From Clostridia bacterium (GTDB lineage Bacteria; Bacillota; Clostridia; Oscillospirales; Acutalibacteraceae): a stretch of 64,000 nucleotides of DNA. This document shows positions 24,429 through 32,398 of this stretch, in pieces. Each line of letters begins with the position of its first letter. Position 1 is the first letter of the stretch. Location of the stretch: contig JAFQSP010000014.1 in NCBI GenBank assembly GCA_017409475.1, forward strand, positions 142,253 to 206,252. The letters are read 5' to 3'. The position numbers were made by a program, and so were the translations under genes. The notes below the pieces were generated by a model. The model had not been told where the DNA came from and ran no database searches. It saw nothing but the letters and a program-made list of their open reading frames with translations.

Positions 24429-24452
24429 ACCGACCTGTAAAAACAGGTCGGT
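24429..24452. terminator. Terminator after trpB
   Basis: ACCGACCTGT and ACAGGTCGGT form a perfect 10-bp stem with a 4-nt loop; on the minus strand it is followed by TTTTTTG. Confidence 0.9.
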
Positions 24453-24462
24453 TATGAATTTA

Positions 24463-25680
24463 TTATCTTATTCCGTATTTTTCTATGATAAAGTCCATGT
24501 CCTTATCCCCTCTACCCGAGAGGTTAATAAGAATGGAGCCACGTCCCATCTTTTGAGCCAGCTTAATTGCGTAAGCAACGGCATGTGAGCTTTCGATTGC
24601 GGGGATAATTCCCTCGGTCTTTGAAAGAGCAAAGAAGGCGTCGATGGTATCCTCATCGTCGATTACGTCATAGGTTACTCGGCCGAGGTCATGCAAAAAT
24701 GCGTGTTCGGGACCTGACGAGGGATAGTCGAGACCGCTTGCAACCGAGTAAACGGGTGCGGGTTCACCGTTTTCATCCTTGAGCATGAGGCTGTTAAAGC
24801 CGTGCATGATTCCTTCCTCACCGTATTTGAGACTGGCGGCGTGGTCGCCGAGAGTTGTGCCTCTTCCAAGCGGTTCAACGCCATAAATATCAACCGGGTC
24901 ATTAAGGAAGCCCGAGAAAAAGCCCATCGCATTCGAGCCGCCGCCGACACAGGCAACAATAGCGTCGGGCAGCTCACCCGTCATTTCCATAAACTGTTCT
25001 CTTGCCTCGATACCGACAACGCTCTGAAAATCACGAACCATCATCGGGAAAGGATGAGGTCCAAGCACCGAGCCGATGCAATAAATGCTGTCCTTATACT
25101 CTCTCGCATATGCGGCAAATGCAGCATCAACCGCCTCTTTTAAGGTAGCAAGTCCGTGTGTTACCTCAACAACGTTTGCGCCGAGAATCTTCATTCGTGC
25201 AACGTTTGGCGCCTGCTTTTTAATATCGACCGAGCCCATGTAAATATCGCATTCGAGCCCGAAATAAGCCGCCGCGGTAGCAAGCGCAACGCCGTGCTGA
25301 CCTGCGCCGGTTTCAGCAATAACCTTTTTCTTGCCCATATATTTTGCAAGAAGCGCCTCACCCATGCAGTGATTAAGCTTGTGTGCGCCTGTGTGGTTGA
25401 GATCCTCACGCTTTACGTAAAGCTGAACGTTACCGAGCTTTCCCGAAAGACGTTCAAGATGCGAAATCGGTGTAGGTCTGCCCTGAAACTCCTTGCGGAT
25501 TCGACGAAGCTCACTGATAAACTTTGCCGATTTGCATATTGTGAAATATGCCTCGGTGATTTCGTCCATGGCGGCCTTCAGCTCCTCGGTGATATACGCA
25601 CCGCCGTATTTGCCGAAAAAGCCGTCCTTGTCGGGATAATTTTTAAAATAGGTATCAAATTCCATTCCGTTATGTATCAT
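24463..25680 (-). CDS. trpB: Tryptophan synthase beta chain
   Basis: 405 residues, full length. It joins indole and serine to tryptophan with PLP. The Schiff-base Lys101 lies in GAHKLNH, the catalytic glutamate follows in AETGAGQHG, the phosphate-binding loop is [10 protein letters not shown], and the C-terminal SGRGDKD closes the PLP site. The N-terminal [12 protein letters not shown] matches TrpB1-type enzymes that partner TrpA. No trpA or other trp gene is adjacent, so it may salvage indole or pair with a distant TrpA. Expression is controlled by the tryptophan T-box upstream. Confidence 0.95.
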   Translation of the reverse strand: MIHNGMEFDTYFKNYPDKDGFFGKYGGAYITEELKAAMDEITEAYFTICKSAKFISELRRIRKEFQGRPTPISHLERLSGKLGNVQLYVKREDLNHTGAHKLNHCMGEALLAKYMGKKKVIAETGAGQHGVALATAAAYFGLECDIYMGSVDIKKQAPNVARMKILGANVVEVTHGLATLKEAVDAAFAAYAREYKDSIYCIGSVLGPHPFPMMVRDFQSVVGIEAREQFMEMTGELPDAIVACVGGGSNAMGFFSGFLNDPVDIYGVEPLGRGTTLGDHAASLKYGEEGIMHGFNSLMLKDENGEPAPVYSVASGLDYPSSGPEHAFLHDLGRVTYDVIDDEDTIDAFFALSKTEGIIPAIESSHAVAYAIKLAQKMGRGSILINLSGRGDKDMDFIIEKYGIR

Positions 25681-25819
25681 AGGTCAAATTCCTCCAAAAA
25701 AATTCAAGTTAATATATATTGTATGATGATTAAAAATCTTTGTTTCGCCGTTAAAGTGGTTAGCTGCGCCATCGCTTTGTCAGTTTTTTCATTTTTTCTC
25801 CGCCTTTTTTTATAAAAAA

Positions 25820-26130
25820 ATAAACAGTCCCATCCCAAAATAAAATGGGACAAAACTGATGTTCTGCGGTACCACCCAAATTGACGCTTTACTTAAAAAA
25901 AGCTGTCCACTCATTAGCCGTACTATCATACGGTCCGCCGTTATAACGGGTGCGCATCCCGTCAACTGCTACTTGCGAAAATGCCGCTTTTTTTAAAAAG
26001 CACACACAAAATCCGCTTTCGGTCGCCCTCATAAGTCCATTCATTTTCGTCGTCACTGCTGCCCTTTCACCGTCGGCAGCTCGCTAAAAGCTAAATTACG
26101 AAAACTACTATTCTTAATCAAAGGTTTAAA
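25820..26130 (-). promoter_or_regulatory. Tryptophan T-box riboswitch leader of trpB
   Basis: The minus strand carries the T-box sequence TGGGTGGTACCGCAGAACA (25878-25860). It is followed by a terminator whose arms GTCCCAT.../...ATGGGAC lie at 25851-25827, with TGTTTATTTTTTT after it. Upstream, the stem I specifier region reads AATGAATGGACTT, with TGG (tryptophan) at 26039-26037. Uncharged tRNA-Trp would stabilise the antiterminator and allow trpB transcription. Confidence 0.93.
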
Positions 26131-26193
26131 TATCTAATTACTGTTACTCTATCATATTAAAATTTCCTTGTCAACCCATTTTTGCGGTTTTTA

Positions 26194-26409
26194 TTAAATA
26201 TGGGAATTTTTTGCGCTTCGCGGACATTCGCTGTCATCACAATCTTTGCACTCGTCTGTGCTACCCTTTAGGCAGCATAAATAATAATCGCATTCATCGC
26301 AACAGCATTCTATCCTTTTTCCCCGCTCGTCAAAGTGTCGCCCATTACCAAGGCAATCCCTTCCTCTATTCCCAGGTGTCAGTTCAATCCCTGTAACATC
26401 AATTATCAT
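26194..26409 (-). CDS. Cys-rich small protein of unknown function
   Basis: 71 residues with ten cysteines, mainly in ECCCDECDYYLCC and DECKDCDDSEC. The opening MIIDVTGIELTPGN.GRDCLGNG is a conserved pattern I associate with a Firmicute family of unknown role. Clustered CxxC pairs suggest a metal-binding knuckle. It is divergent from the XRE gene at 26520 and shares its promoter region. Confidence 0.7.
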   Translation of the reverse strand: MIIDVTGIELTPGNRGRDCLGNGRHFDERGKRIECCCDECDYYLCCLKGSTDECKDCDDSECPRSAKNSHI

Positions 26410-26431
26410 ACTATCCCTCTCCTTATGTACT

Positions 26432-26465
26432 TTTACATTATATAATGCATTAGTCTATATGTAAA
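26432..26465. promoter_or_regulatory. Shared bidirectional promoter/operator of the Cys-rich and XRE genes
   Basis: TTTACAT (26432-26438) and ATGTAAA (26459-26465) are inverted repeats enclosing TATAAT-like boxes. On the minus strand TTTACA and TATAAT are 17 bp apart. The XRE protein is the natural candidate to bind here. Confidence 0.5.
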
Positions 26466-26519
26466 GGGGGAAAATTAATTTATTATCTCATTAAAAAGTA
26501 ATATATGGAGAGATAAGAT

Positions 26520-26723
26520 ATGTTAAAGTTAAGGGTACTCGAACTTTTAGAAAAATCGGGCAAGACAAAATACTGGCTGTATATGCAGCTCGGCATGAGC
26601 TATCAGAATTTCAGCCGAATGGTTAACAACCAAACAAAATCCATTCGCTACGAAAATATTGAAGCTCTCTGCCAGATTTTCAACTGCACCCCAAACGACC
26701 TTTTTGAAATCACTGAGGAGTGA
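26520..26723 (+). CDS. Small XRE-family (Cro/cI-type) transcriptional regulator
   Basis: 67 residues consisting of one helix-turn-helix domain: LRVLELLEKSGKTKYWLYMQLGMSYQNFSRMVN then IRYENIEALCQIFNCTPNDLF, a familiar minimal XRE form. It has no effector domain. It is divergent from the Cys-rich gene and likely autoregulates through the inverted repeat at 26432. The ATG has GGAGAGATAAGAT upstream. Confidence 0.85.
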   Translation: MLKLRVLELLEKSGKTKYWLYMQLGMSYQNFSRMVNNQTKSIRYENIEALCQIFNCTPNDLFEITEE

Positions 26724-26730
26724 AACACCA

Positions 26731-26766
26731 AAACCCCCGAAGCCATGATGGTTTCGGGGGTTTTTG
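26731..26766. terminator. Bidirectional terminator between XRE gene and rpsI
   Basis: AACCCCCGAA and TTCGGGGGTT form a strong stem with A and T runs on both sides. It ends the XRE gene on plus and rplM-rpsI on minus. Confidence 0.93.
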
Positions 26767-26787
26767 AATACATTGAAATAATACAGA

Positions 26788-27189
26788 TTATCTCTTTGAG
26801 AACTGGGGAGCACGACGTGCGCCTTTGAGTCCGTACTTCTTTCTTTCCTTCATACGCGGATCGCGAGTGAGGAAGCCGGCCTTTTTAAGTTCGCCGCGAA
26901 GCTCTGCATCGTACTGGAGAAGAGCACGTGCTACACCGTGACGGATAGCACCAGCCTGACCTGTAACGCCGCCACCTGCAACTGTGCAGATGATGTCGAG
27001 CTTACCGGAGGTACCGGTCAGCTCCATCGGCTGACGAACGATGAGTTTAAGTGTTTCGAGACCAAAGTAGTCGTCGATATCACGATTGTTGATTGTGATT
27101 TTGCCTGTGCCGTTAGCGTAAACGCGTACACGAGCAACCGAGCTCTTTCTTCTACCTGTGCCGTAGAAATAAGGGATTGAATCGTACAT
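26788..27189 (-). CDS. rpsI: 30S ribosomal protein S9
   Basis: 133 residues. The family signature [20 protein letters not shown] and the basic C-terminus ending in FSKR ([17 protein letters not shown]) are complete; that tail reaches the decoding site to contact P-site tRNA. The opening [16 protein letters not shown] is standard. It is cotranscribed with rplM 19 bp upstream, the universal L13-S9 pairing. AGGAGGTAACTGATA precedes the start. Confidence 0.97.
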   Translation of the reverse strand: MYDSIPYFYGTGRRKSSVARVRVYANGTGKITINNRDIDDYFGLETLKLIVRQPMELTGTSGKLDIICTVAGGGVTGQAGAIRHGVARALLQYDAELRGELKKAGFLTRDPRMKERKKYGLKGARRAPQFSKR

Positions 27190-27208
27190 TATCAGTTACC
27201 TCCTTATC

Positions 27209-27637
27209 TTAAAATTCGAAATTTTCGGGCTTCTGTGCAGCATGCTCATGCTCAGCATTAGCATATACACGAAGACGAGTGAAAGCCTTACGTCCGATGG
27301 TTGTATCGGGAATCATACCCTTTACAGCGAGTTCCATAGCAAGCTCAGGCTTTGTAGCCATGAGTGTACGGTACTGAGTAGCTTTAAGTCCGCCGATGTA
27401 GCCGGAATGACGATAGTAGAACTTCTTGTCAAGCTTGCTTCCGGTGAGGACAGCTTCAGCAGCATTGATGATGATTACATGATCACCGCAATCAACGTGG
27501 GGTACGAAAACCGGCTTATGCTTTCCACGGAGAAGAACGGCAGCCTGAGCAGCAACACGGCCGAGCGGCTTACCTGCGGCGTCAATAACATACCACTTGC
27601 GGTCGATAGCCGCAGCGTTTGGCATATAAGTTGACAT
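27209..27637 (-). CDS. rplM: 50S ribosomal protein L13
   Basis: 142 residues from the ATG at 27637, with GGAGGTAATCAC upstream; a longer open frame to 27673 lacks a good site and exceeds the family length. Hallmarks are [40 protein letters not shown] and [19 protein letters not shown]-like motifs. It is an early-assembly protein of the large subunit. It is first in the L13-S9 operon, driven by the promoter at 27685-27713. Confidence 0.97.
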   Translation of the reverse strand: MSTYMPNAAAIDRKWYVIDAAGKPLGRVAAQAAVLLRGKHKPVFVPHVDCGDHVIIINAAEAVLTGSKLDKKFYYRHSGYIGGLKATQYRTLMATKPELAMELAVKGMIPDTTIGRKAFTRLRVYANAEHEHAAQKPENFEF

Positions 27638-27684
27638 TGTGATTACCTCCAAATAAATTTTTCTTTTTTTCAATGACGCTGATT

Positions 27685-27713
27685 ATGATAACACACCTTT
27701 CAACCCTTGTCAA
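27685..27713 (-). promoter_or_regulatory. Promoter of rplM-rpsI
   Basis: On the minus strand TTGACA (27713-27708) and TATCAT (27690-27685) with a 17-bp spacer, about 50 bp upstream of rplM. The remaining stretch up to the terminator at 27885 holds nothing I can identify. Confidence 0.75.
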
Positions 27714-27884
27714 CACAAAATATACGATTTTTTAATTTGTTAAAACATATCTCCCTTTTTCTCTTATTTTCTCCGTTTTTCTCCGATTTGCTCGTTTGCG
27801 ATTTTTAATTTTTTTGTTTCGGCAACCCAAAAAGCCGCCCATGAGCCGAAAAAGCCACCGTTACCACAATTTATCCACATAAAA

Positions 27885-27918
27885 AATGAGAGCCTTTTTT
27901 CTCAAAAAAGCTCTCATT
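27885..27918. terminator. Terminator after the LtaS-like gene
   Basis: AATGAGAG and CTCTCATT flank a CTTTTTT/AAAAAAG stem extension, giving a long hairpin downstream of the leftward sulfatase gene. Confidence 0.8.
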
Positions 27919-27928
27919 ACATTATATA

Positions 27929-29971
27929 TTATTTTACGCCTATCGTATTTTCATAAACAAATCGGTAGTAATCGTTATTGAGAATTGCCGTCGAAACCGC
28001 CATTTTATTCGAAATAACCTGTAGCATAGCCTCGATATATCCCTCAGGCACCTTTGCCTCGTCGACGAGATAGGTTGTCTTTCCCTTCACCGCATCGTAC
28101 ATAACCTTATCGGTGATAAAGCTCTTGTTCGAAAGAATGGCAACGTGATTTCCGTTAGAGAAAACGTCGGTACCGCTGACAAGTCGTGAATCATATTCAA
28201 GTCCGAAAAGATTGAGCATTGTCGGGAGAATGTCGATGTTACAACAGGGAGTTTCAACCTCAACGGGTTCCATCGCCGAATTGTAGCAAATAAAGCTTGA
28301 CCTAAATTTACCAAAGGTGGTATCAATCTCTTCGCCTGCAAGCTCGTTATATTCCTTGCTTGTCAGTCCGTAGGGATAATGGTCGGAAGCTAAAACGATA
28401 ACGGTATCGTCAAGCTTTCCTGCCTCCTCTAATCTTTCAAAGAGGTATTCCAGCGCATATTCAAGCTCCAAATTGCACGAAATATATGCCTTAACAGCAG
28501 TTGAATAATTAAGATTCTTCACCTTGCTCTTATTTCTTGCGCACATGGGATTCGACTCGAATGAATAGCGATAATGTCCGCTAAAGGTCATATAATATGC
28601 GTGGAAACGGTCCTCGTTAATATAATCGTCAACCGATTGCTTCATCATTTCGAGGTCGGACGCAGGCCACGAGGTAGTAAATTTCATTCCGTTGCCCATG
28701 GTCTTAAAGACATCATAGCCCATATTGGGATGCGACTCTTTTCTTGTATAATACGAAGCCTTGTAATTATGATACGCAAAGGTGTTTACACCGATATTCT
28801 TAAACTGATTACCGAAGCAGAATGGCAAATAATTATCCGCCGAATGCTTAAAGCTACCGTCCGATTTATGACGGCTCATATCGGGAAACATTCCCATACA
28901 AAGCGAGTATTCACCGTTTGTTGTGGTATTCGGCCATGAGTTATAATAGTTCTTAAACACAAAGCCGCCTGTCACCATTTTATAAAGAGTAGGTGTCATT
29001 TCGCGGTCGATAAAATAGGGTGAAAACGACTCGGCACAAAGAACAATCAAGTTCTTATCCTTAAAATAACCGGTATATTCATTTTTATTGGTGCCCGACT
29101 GAGCCGCAAAGTAATCGTTAAGCTGAATAATATCCGCTTTATCGGTCTTACTGTTAAGTGTCGAAAAATCGATTCCCTTAATCACGTTCGGCGATGTATC
29201 GACCGAGGGAATATCGGGTTCCGGCTCGGAAGAAACAAACTGATTAAGGTCGATATGACCAAGGTCAACACCCGCCTCCTTTTCGCCAAGGAGCATATTT
29301 TTTAGCTCGAGTCGGGAGGTAGTAATAAGACCAAGATTTCGTGCGCTGATGTCGGTATCGGCGTCGCTGCTGTGATAAACCTCAAAAGCGGAAGCAGGAC
29401 CAACACCACCGACAAAAAGCGTACCTACGGTAATAAAATGCACCAAAACGTATGCAATAACCGACGAAAGCTTGAATCTGCGCGAGGTTGAGCGTACCGA
29501 AAGAATCTTTTTCTTTGTTAAAATACCGAATGCAATCATCGGAATAAGGAAGATGGCGAACATAAACCATCTCACCTTTATGGCGTGAAAAATCTCGGAA
29601 TAGAAATTGGTAACTGCGTCGCCACCCATTCCAACGGCAGTAATCGAAAGAAGTGACTTAAACACAAAGCTGTAAACGACCTGGGTTGAATAGTATAAAA
29701 ATAAAAATACCAAAAAAGCCCACGAAATTATCTTGTTTACCTTTTTGCCAAAAAGATTGGTGATAAGTATAACAAATAACGCGAAGGGTATCGAGAAAAT
29801 AATCGGAAAAATAAATTTCCACGTAATTTCGCTAAAAGCGTAAATCTGCATTACCAGTTCATAAAAAACAACCGTCAACGCATAAAAAGCAAAGGACAGC
29901 CTTCTTCTCGAAATTTCAACAGAAGAAAGAAACATCTGCTTTTTCACTTTACTGAAAAATTCAGCCACCAA
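27929..29971 (-). CDS. LTA synthase-family sulfatase (polyglycerol-phosphate or related transferase)
   Basis: 680 residues. Five membrane helices lie within the first about 220 residues, followed by an extracellular sulfatase/alkaline phosphatase domain. Metal and nucleophile motifs are visible: LIVLCAESFSP (metal-ligand Glu), WPNTTTNGEYSLCMGMFPD (nucleophile threonine) and VIVLASDHYPYG (Asp-His ligands). LtaS enzymes move glycerol phosphate from phosphatidylglycerol onto lipoteichoic acid; related ones modify other glycans, so the product is uncertain. The start is TTG or the next-codon GTG. It is monocistronic, with its own terminator. Confidence 0.85.
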   Translation of the reverse strand: MVAEFFSKVKKQMFLSSVEISRRRLSFAFYALTVVFYELVMQIYAFSEITWKFIFPIIFSIPFALFVILITNLFGKKVNKIISWAFLVFLFLYYSTQVVYSFVFKSLLSITAVGMGGDAVTNFYSEIFHAIKVRWFMFAIFLIPMIAFGILTKKKILSVRSTSRRFKLSSVIAYVLVHFITVGTLFVGGVGPASAFEVYHSSDADTDISARNLGLITTSRLELKNMLLGEKEAGVDLGHIDLNQFVSSEPEPDIPSVDTSPNVIKGIDFSTLNSKTDKADIIQLNDYFAAQSGTNKNEYTGYFKDKNLIVLCAESFSPYFIDREMTPTLYKMVTGGFVFKNYYNSWPNTTTNGEYSLCMGMFPDMSRHKSDGSFKHSADNYLPFCFGNQFKNIGVNTFAYHNYKASYYTRKESHPNMGYDVFKTMGNGMKFTTSWPASDLEMMKQSVDDYINEDRFHAYYMTFSGHYRYSFESNPMCARNKSKVKNLNYSTAVKAYISCNLELEYALEYLFERLEEAGKLDDTVIVLASDHYPYGLTSKEYNELAGEEIDTTFGKFRSSFICYNSAMEPVEVETPCCNIDILPTMLNLFGLEYDSRLVSGTDVFSNGNHVAILSNKSFITDKVMYDAVKGKTTYLVDEAKVPEGYIEAMLQVISNKMAVSTAILNNDYYRFVYENTIGVK

Positions 29972-30082
29972 AAATTCACTCTCTTTCGATAAAATACGTC
30001 AAAACATCTCATTTTACATATCCATACTATTATATATTATAATTATGTCGAAATAAAGGCTAAAAAATTAACAATTTATTTA

Positions 30083-30111
30083 TTGAAATTACTGTCAAAA
30101 CTCATTATAAT
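30083..30111 (+). promoter_or_regulatory. Promoter of the marR-ABC exporter operon
   Basis: TTGAAA (30083-30088) and TATAAT (30106-30111) with a 17-bp spacer. Direct repeats TTTCTAAC at 30125 and 30140, between the promoter and the MarR start, are possible operator half-sites. Confidence 0.7.
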
Positions 30112-30173
30112 TAACAATGTTCGATTTCTAACTGTTTGTTTTCTAACATAATTCACCTTACAGGAGGTCAAGA

Positions 30174-30611
30174 ATGGAAAAGAAAAACGCACTCGGATAC
30201 CAAATAAAGTCGCTCGAAAGAATGATTTATCACCGTCACACCCTTTCAGCAACCCGAAGCTATGTTGATAGCCTAACGGGAACTCACGGCTGGGTTATCC
30301 GCTATTTATACGAAAACAAGGATAACGATATTTTTCAGCGCGATATCGAAAAAACCTTTGGGGTGCGACGTTCGACCATCACCTCAATGCTTCAAATAAT
30401 GGAAAAAAACGGGCTTATAACCCGTGGCTCTGTCCCCTATGACAGCCGACTAAAAAAAATCACCCCAACCGAAAAGGCGCTTGAACTCCACCGTCGAATT
30501 TCGGACGAAATCGATGCTATCGAAGCCGAGCTTTCGGCAGGACTCAGCGAAGAAGAAATCTCCGCCTTCATATCAACAATAGAAAAGATAAAGAAAAATT
30601 TGAACAAATAA
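30174..30611 (+). CDS. MarR-family transcriptional regulator
   Basis: 145 residues with the winged helix-turn-helix of MarR: THGWVIRYLYENKDNDIFQRDIEKTFGVRRSTITSMLQIMEKNGLITR, then the wing SVPYDSRLKKITPTEKA. It acts as a dimeric repressor, usually released by a small ligand. It stands 50 bp upstream of two ABC exporter genes, a classical self-regulated efflux operon. AGGAGGTCAAGA precedes the ATG. Confidence 0.9.
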   Translation: MEKKNALGYQIKSLERMIYHRHTLSATRSYVDSLTGTHGWVIRYLYENKDNDIFQRDIEKTFGVRRSTITSMLQIMEKNGLITRGSVPYDSRLKKITPTEKALELHRRISDEIDAIEAELSAGLSEEEISAFISTIEKIKKNLNK

Positions 30612-30661
30612 CCCTTTTCTATCTCAAAAAATTTTTTCACTGCGAAAGGCTGATAAATAAT

Positions 30662-32395
30662 ATGAAACGATGGATTAAATATGCGGCTCCGTATAAAAAA
30701 TTCTTTATCCTCGGACCGCTTTGTATGATAGTCGAGGTAATCGGCGAAGCCCTTATGCCGAAGCTGATGTCAACCGTTATCAACGGCTACGACGTTGGCT
30801 CACTGACCGTTGAAAGAAGCATTATAACCGCCCTGCTTATGATTTTGCTTGCTATAATGATGCTGCTCGGCGGTGTTGGCGGAGCCTATTTCGGTGCAAA
30901 AGCCTCGGTCAATTTTGCCGCCGACATTCGCAAGGATACCTATAAAAAAATTCAGCGATTTTCCTTTGCGAACATCGACCGCTTCTCAACCGGCTCGCTT
31001 GTCACCCGACTTACAAACGACATCACCCAGCTCCAAAATTTCGTCAATATGCTGCTGCGAATGGCATTACGTGCGCCCGGAATGATGATTGGCGCGCTGA
31101 TTATGTCAATAACGATAAATCCGTCACTCGCAACCGTTTTTTACGTTTCAATCCCGCTTATGCTCGGCGCAATCGGGCTTATTATCGGAATCTCATTCCC
31201 CCGATTCAAGCGCATGCAGACAAAGATTGACCGCCTCAACTCGACCGTTCAGGAAAGCGTCACAAATATCCGCGTTGTAAAGTCATTCGTTCGCGAAAAA
31301 GCCGAAACCGAGCGTTTCAAGCAAGCAAATTCCGAGCTTAAAAAATCAGGGCTTGCCGCTGTCGGAATTTCTATTCTCATGAATCCTGTAACCACCTTTT
31401 TCATGAATTTTACCGTCATCGCCGTACTCGGCTTTGGGTACAAAATTGTACTCGGCGGAGACATGCTTATCGGTGACCTTTCGGCATTCATTACATACGT
31501 GAGCCAGATTCTTTTTTCAATTATGATGGTCACCGTGCTGCTCATGACCTCATCACGAGCAATCGCATCGGCCAATCGAATTGCCGAGGTACTTGACGAG
31601 GCAATCGACCTTTCGGACGAAAATGCCGCATTCAAGGAAAAGGCCGTCGAAAAGGGCCAAATCGAATTTAAAAACGTGTCCTTCCGCTACTTTAAAAACA
31701 GCGAAGAATGCGTACTTGATAACATAAACCTGACCATTCCGTCGGGCGCAACCGTCGGCATAATCGGCTCGACAGGCTGCGGAAAAACTACACTCGTTTC
31801 AATGATTCCACGACTGTATGACGTTGATGAAGGCGAGGTGCTTATCGACGGCATAAATGTAAAGGACTACTCCCTTTTCCAGCTTCGTGAAAGCGTCGGA
31901 ATGGTGCTTCAGAAGAATATTCTTTTCTCCGGCTCGGTGGAGGATAATCTCCGCTGGGGGGACCAAACCGCCGACAAGGAGGCGCTCATCACTGCCGCAA
32001 AAAGCGCCGAAGCCGACCGATTTATCTCCTCATTCGCCGAGGGTTATGATAAAAATATCGAGCAGGGCGGCATGAATCTTTCGGGCGGCCAAAAGCAGCG
32101 CCTTTGCATAGCCAGAGCGCTCCTCAAACGACCAAAAATTCTCATTCTCGACGATTCGACGAGTGCCGTCGACACAGCCACCGAACGAAAAATTCGCCAC
32201 GCTCTCGAAACCGACCTCTCGGCTACGACAAAGATTATTATCGCCCAGCGAATATCATCGGTCAAAAATGCCGACCTAATCGTTGTAATGGACGATGGTA
32301 AAATTACGGGTATCGGCACTCACGACCGACTGCTCGCCGATAACGAGGAATATAAGGAAATTTACTATTCACAAATTGAAAAGGAGAACGCATAA
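30662..32395 (+). CDS. ABC exporter half-transporter, degenerate-site subunit
   Basis: 577 residues: a six-helix exporter membrane domain (about 1-310) and a nucleotide-binding domain (about 335-577). Walker A is IGSTGCGKTTLV, the signature is LSGGQKQR, and Walker B is ILILDDSTSAVD. The residue after the Walker B Asp is Asp instead of catalytic Glu, as in the inactive-site partner of heterodimeric exporters such as BmrC/BmrD. It begins 50 bp after marR and ends 3 bp before its partner. Drug or lipid export is likely; the substrate is unknown. Confidence 0.92.
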   Translation: MKRWIKYAAPYKKFFILGPLCMIVEVIGEALMPKLMSTVINGYDVGSLTVERSIITALLMILLAIMMLLGGVGGAYFGAKASVNFAADIRKDTYKKIQRFSFANIDRFSTGSLVTRLTNDITQLQNFVNMLLRMALRAPGMMIGALIMSITINPSLATVFYVSIPLMLGAIGLIIGISFPRFKRMQTKIDRLNSTVQESVTNIRVVKSFVREKAETERFKQANSELKKSGLAAVGISILMNPVTTFFMNFTVIAVLGFGYKIVLGGDMLIGDLSAFITYVSQILFSIMMVTVLLMTSSRAIASANRIAEVLDEAIDLSDENAAFKEKAVEKGQIEFKNVSFRYFKNSEECVLDNINLTIPSGATVGIIGSTGCGKTTLVSMIPRLYDVDEGEVLIDGINVKDYSLFQLRESVGMVLQKNILFSGSVEDNLRWGDQTADKEALITAAKSAEADRFISSFAEGYDKNIEQGGMNLSGGQKQRLCIARALLKRPKILILDDSTSAVDTATERKIRHALETDLSATTKIIIAQRISSVKNADLIVVMDDGKITGIGTHDRLLADNEEYKEIYYSQIEKENA

Positions 32396-32398
32396 GCC

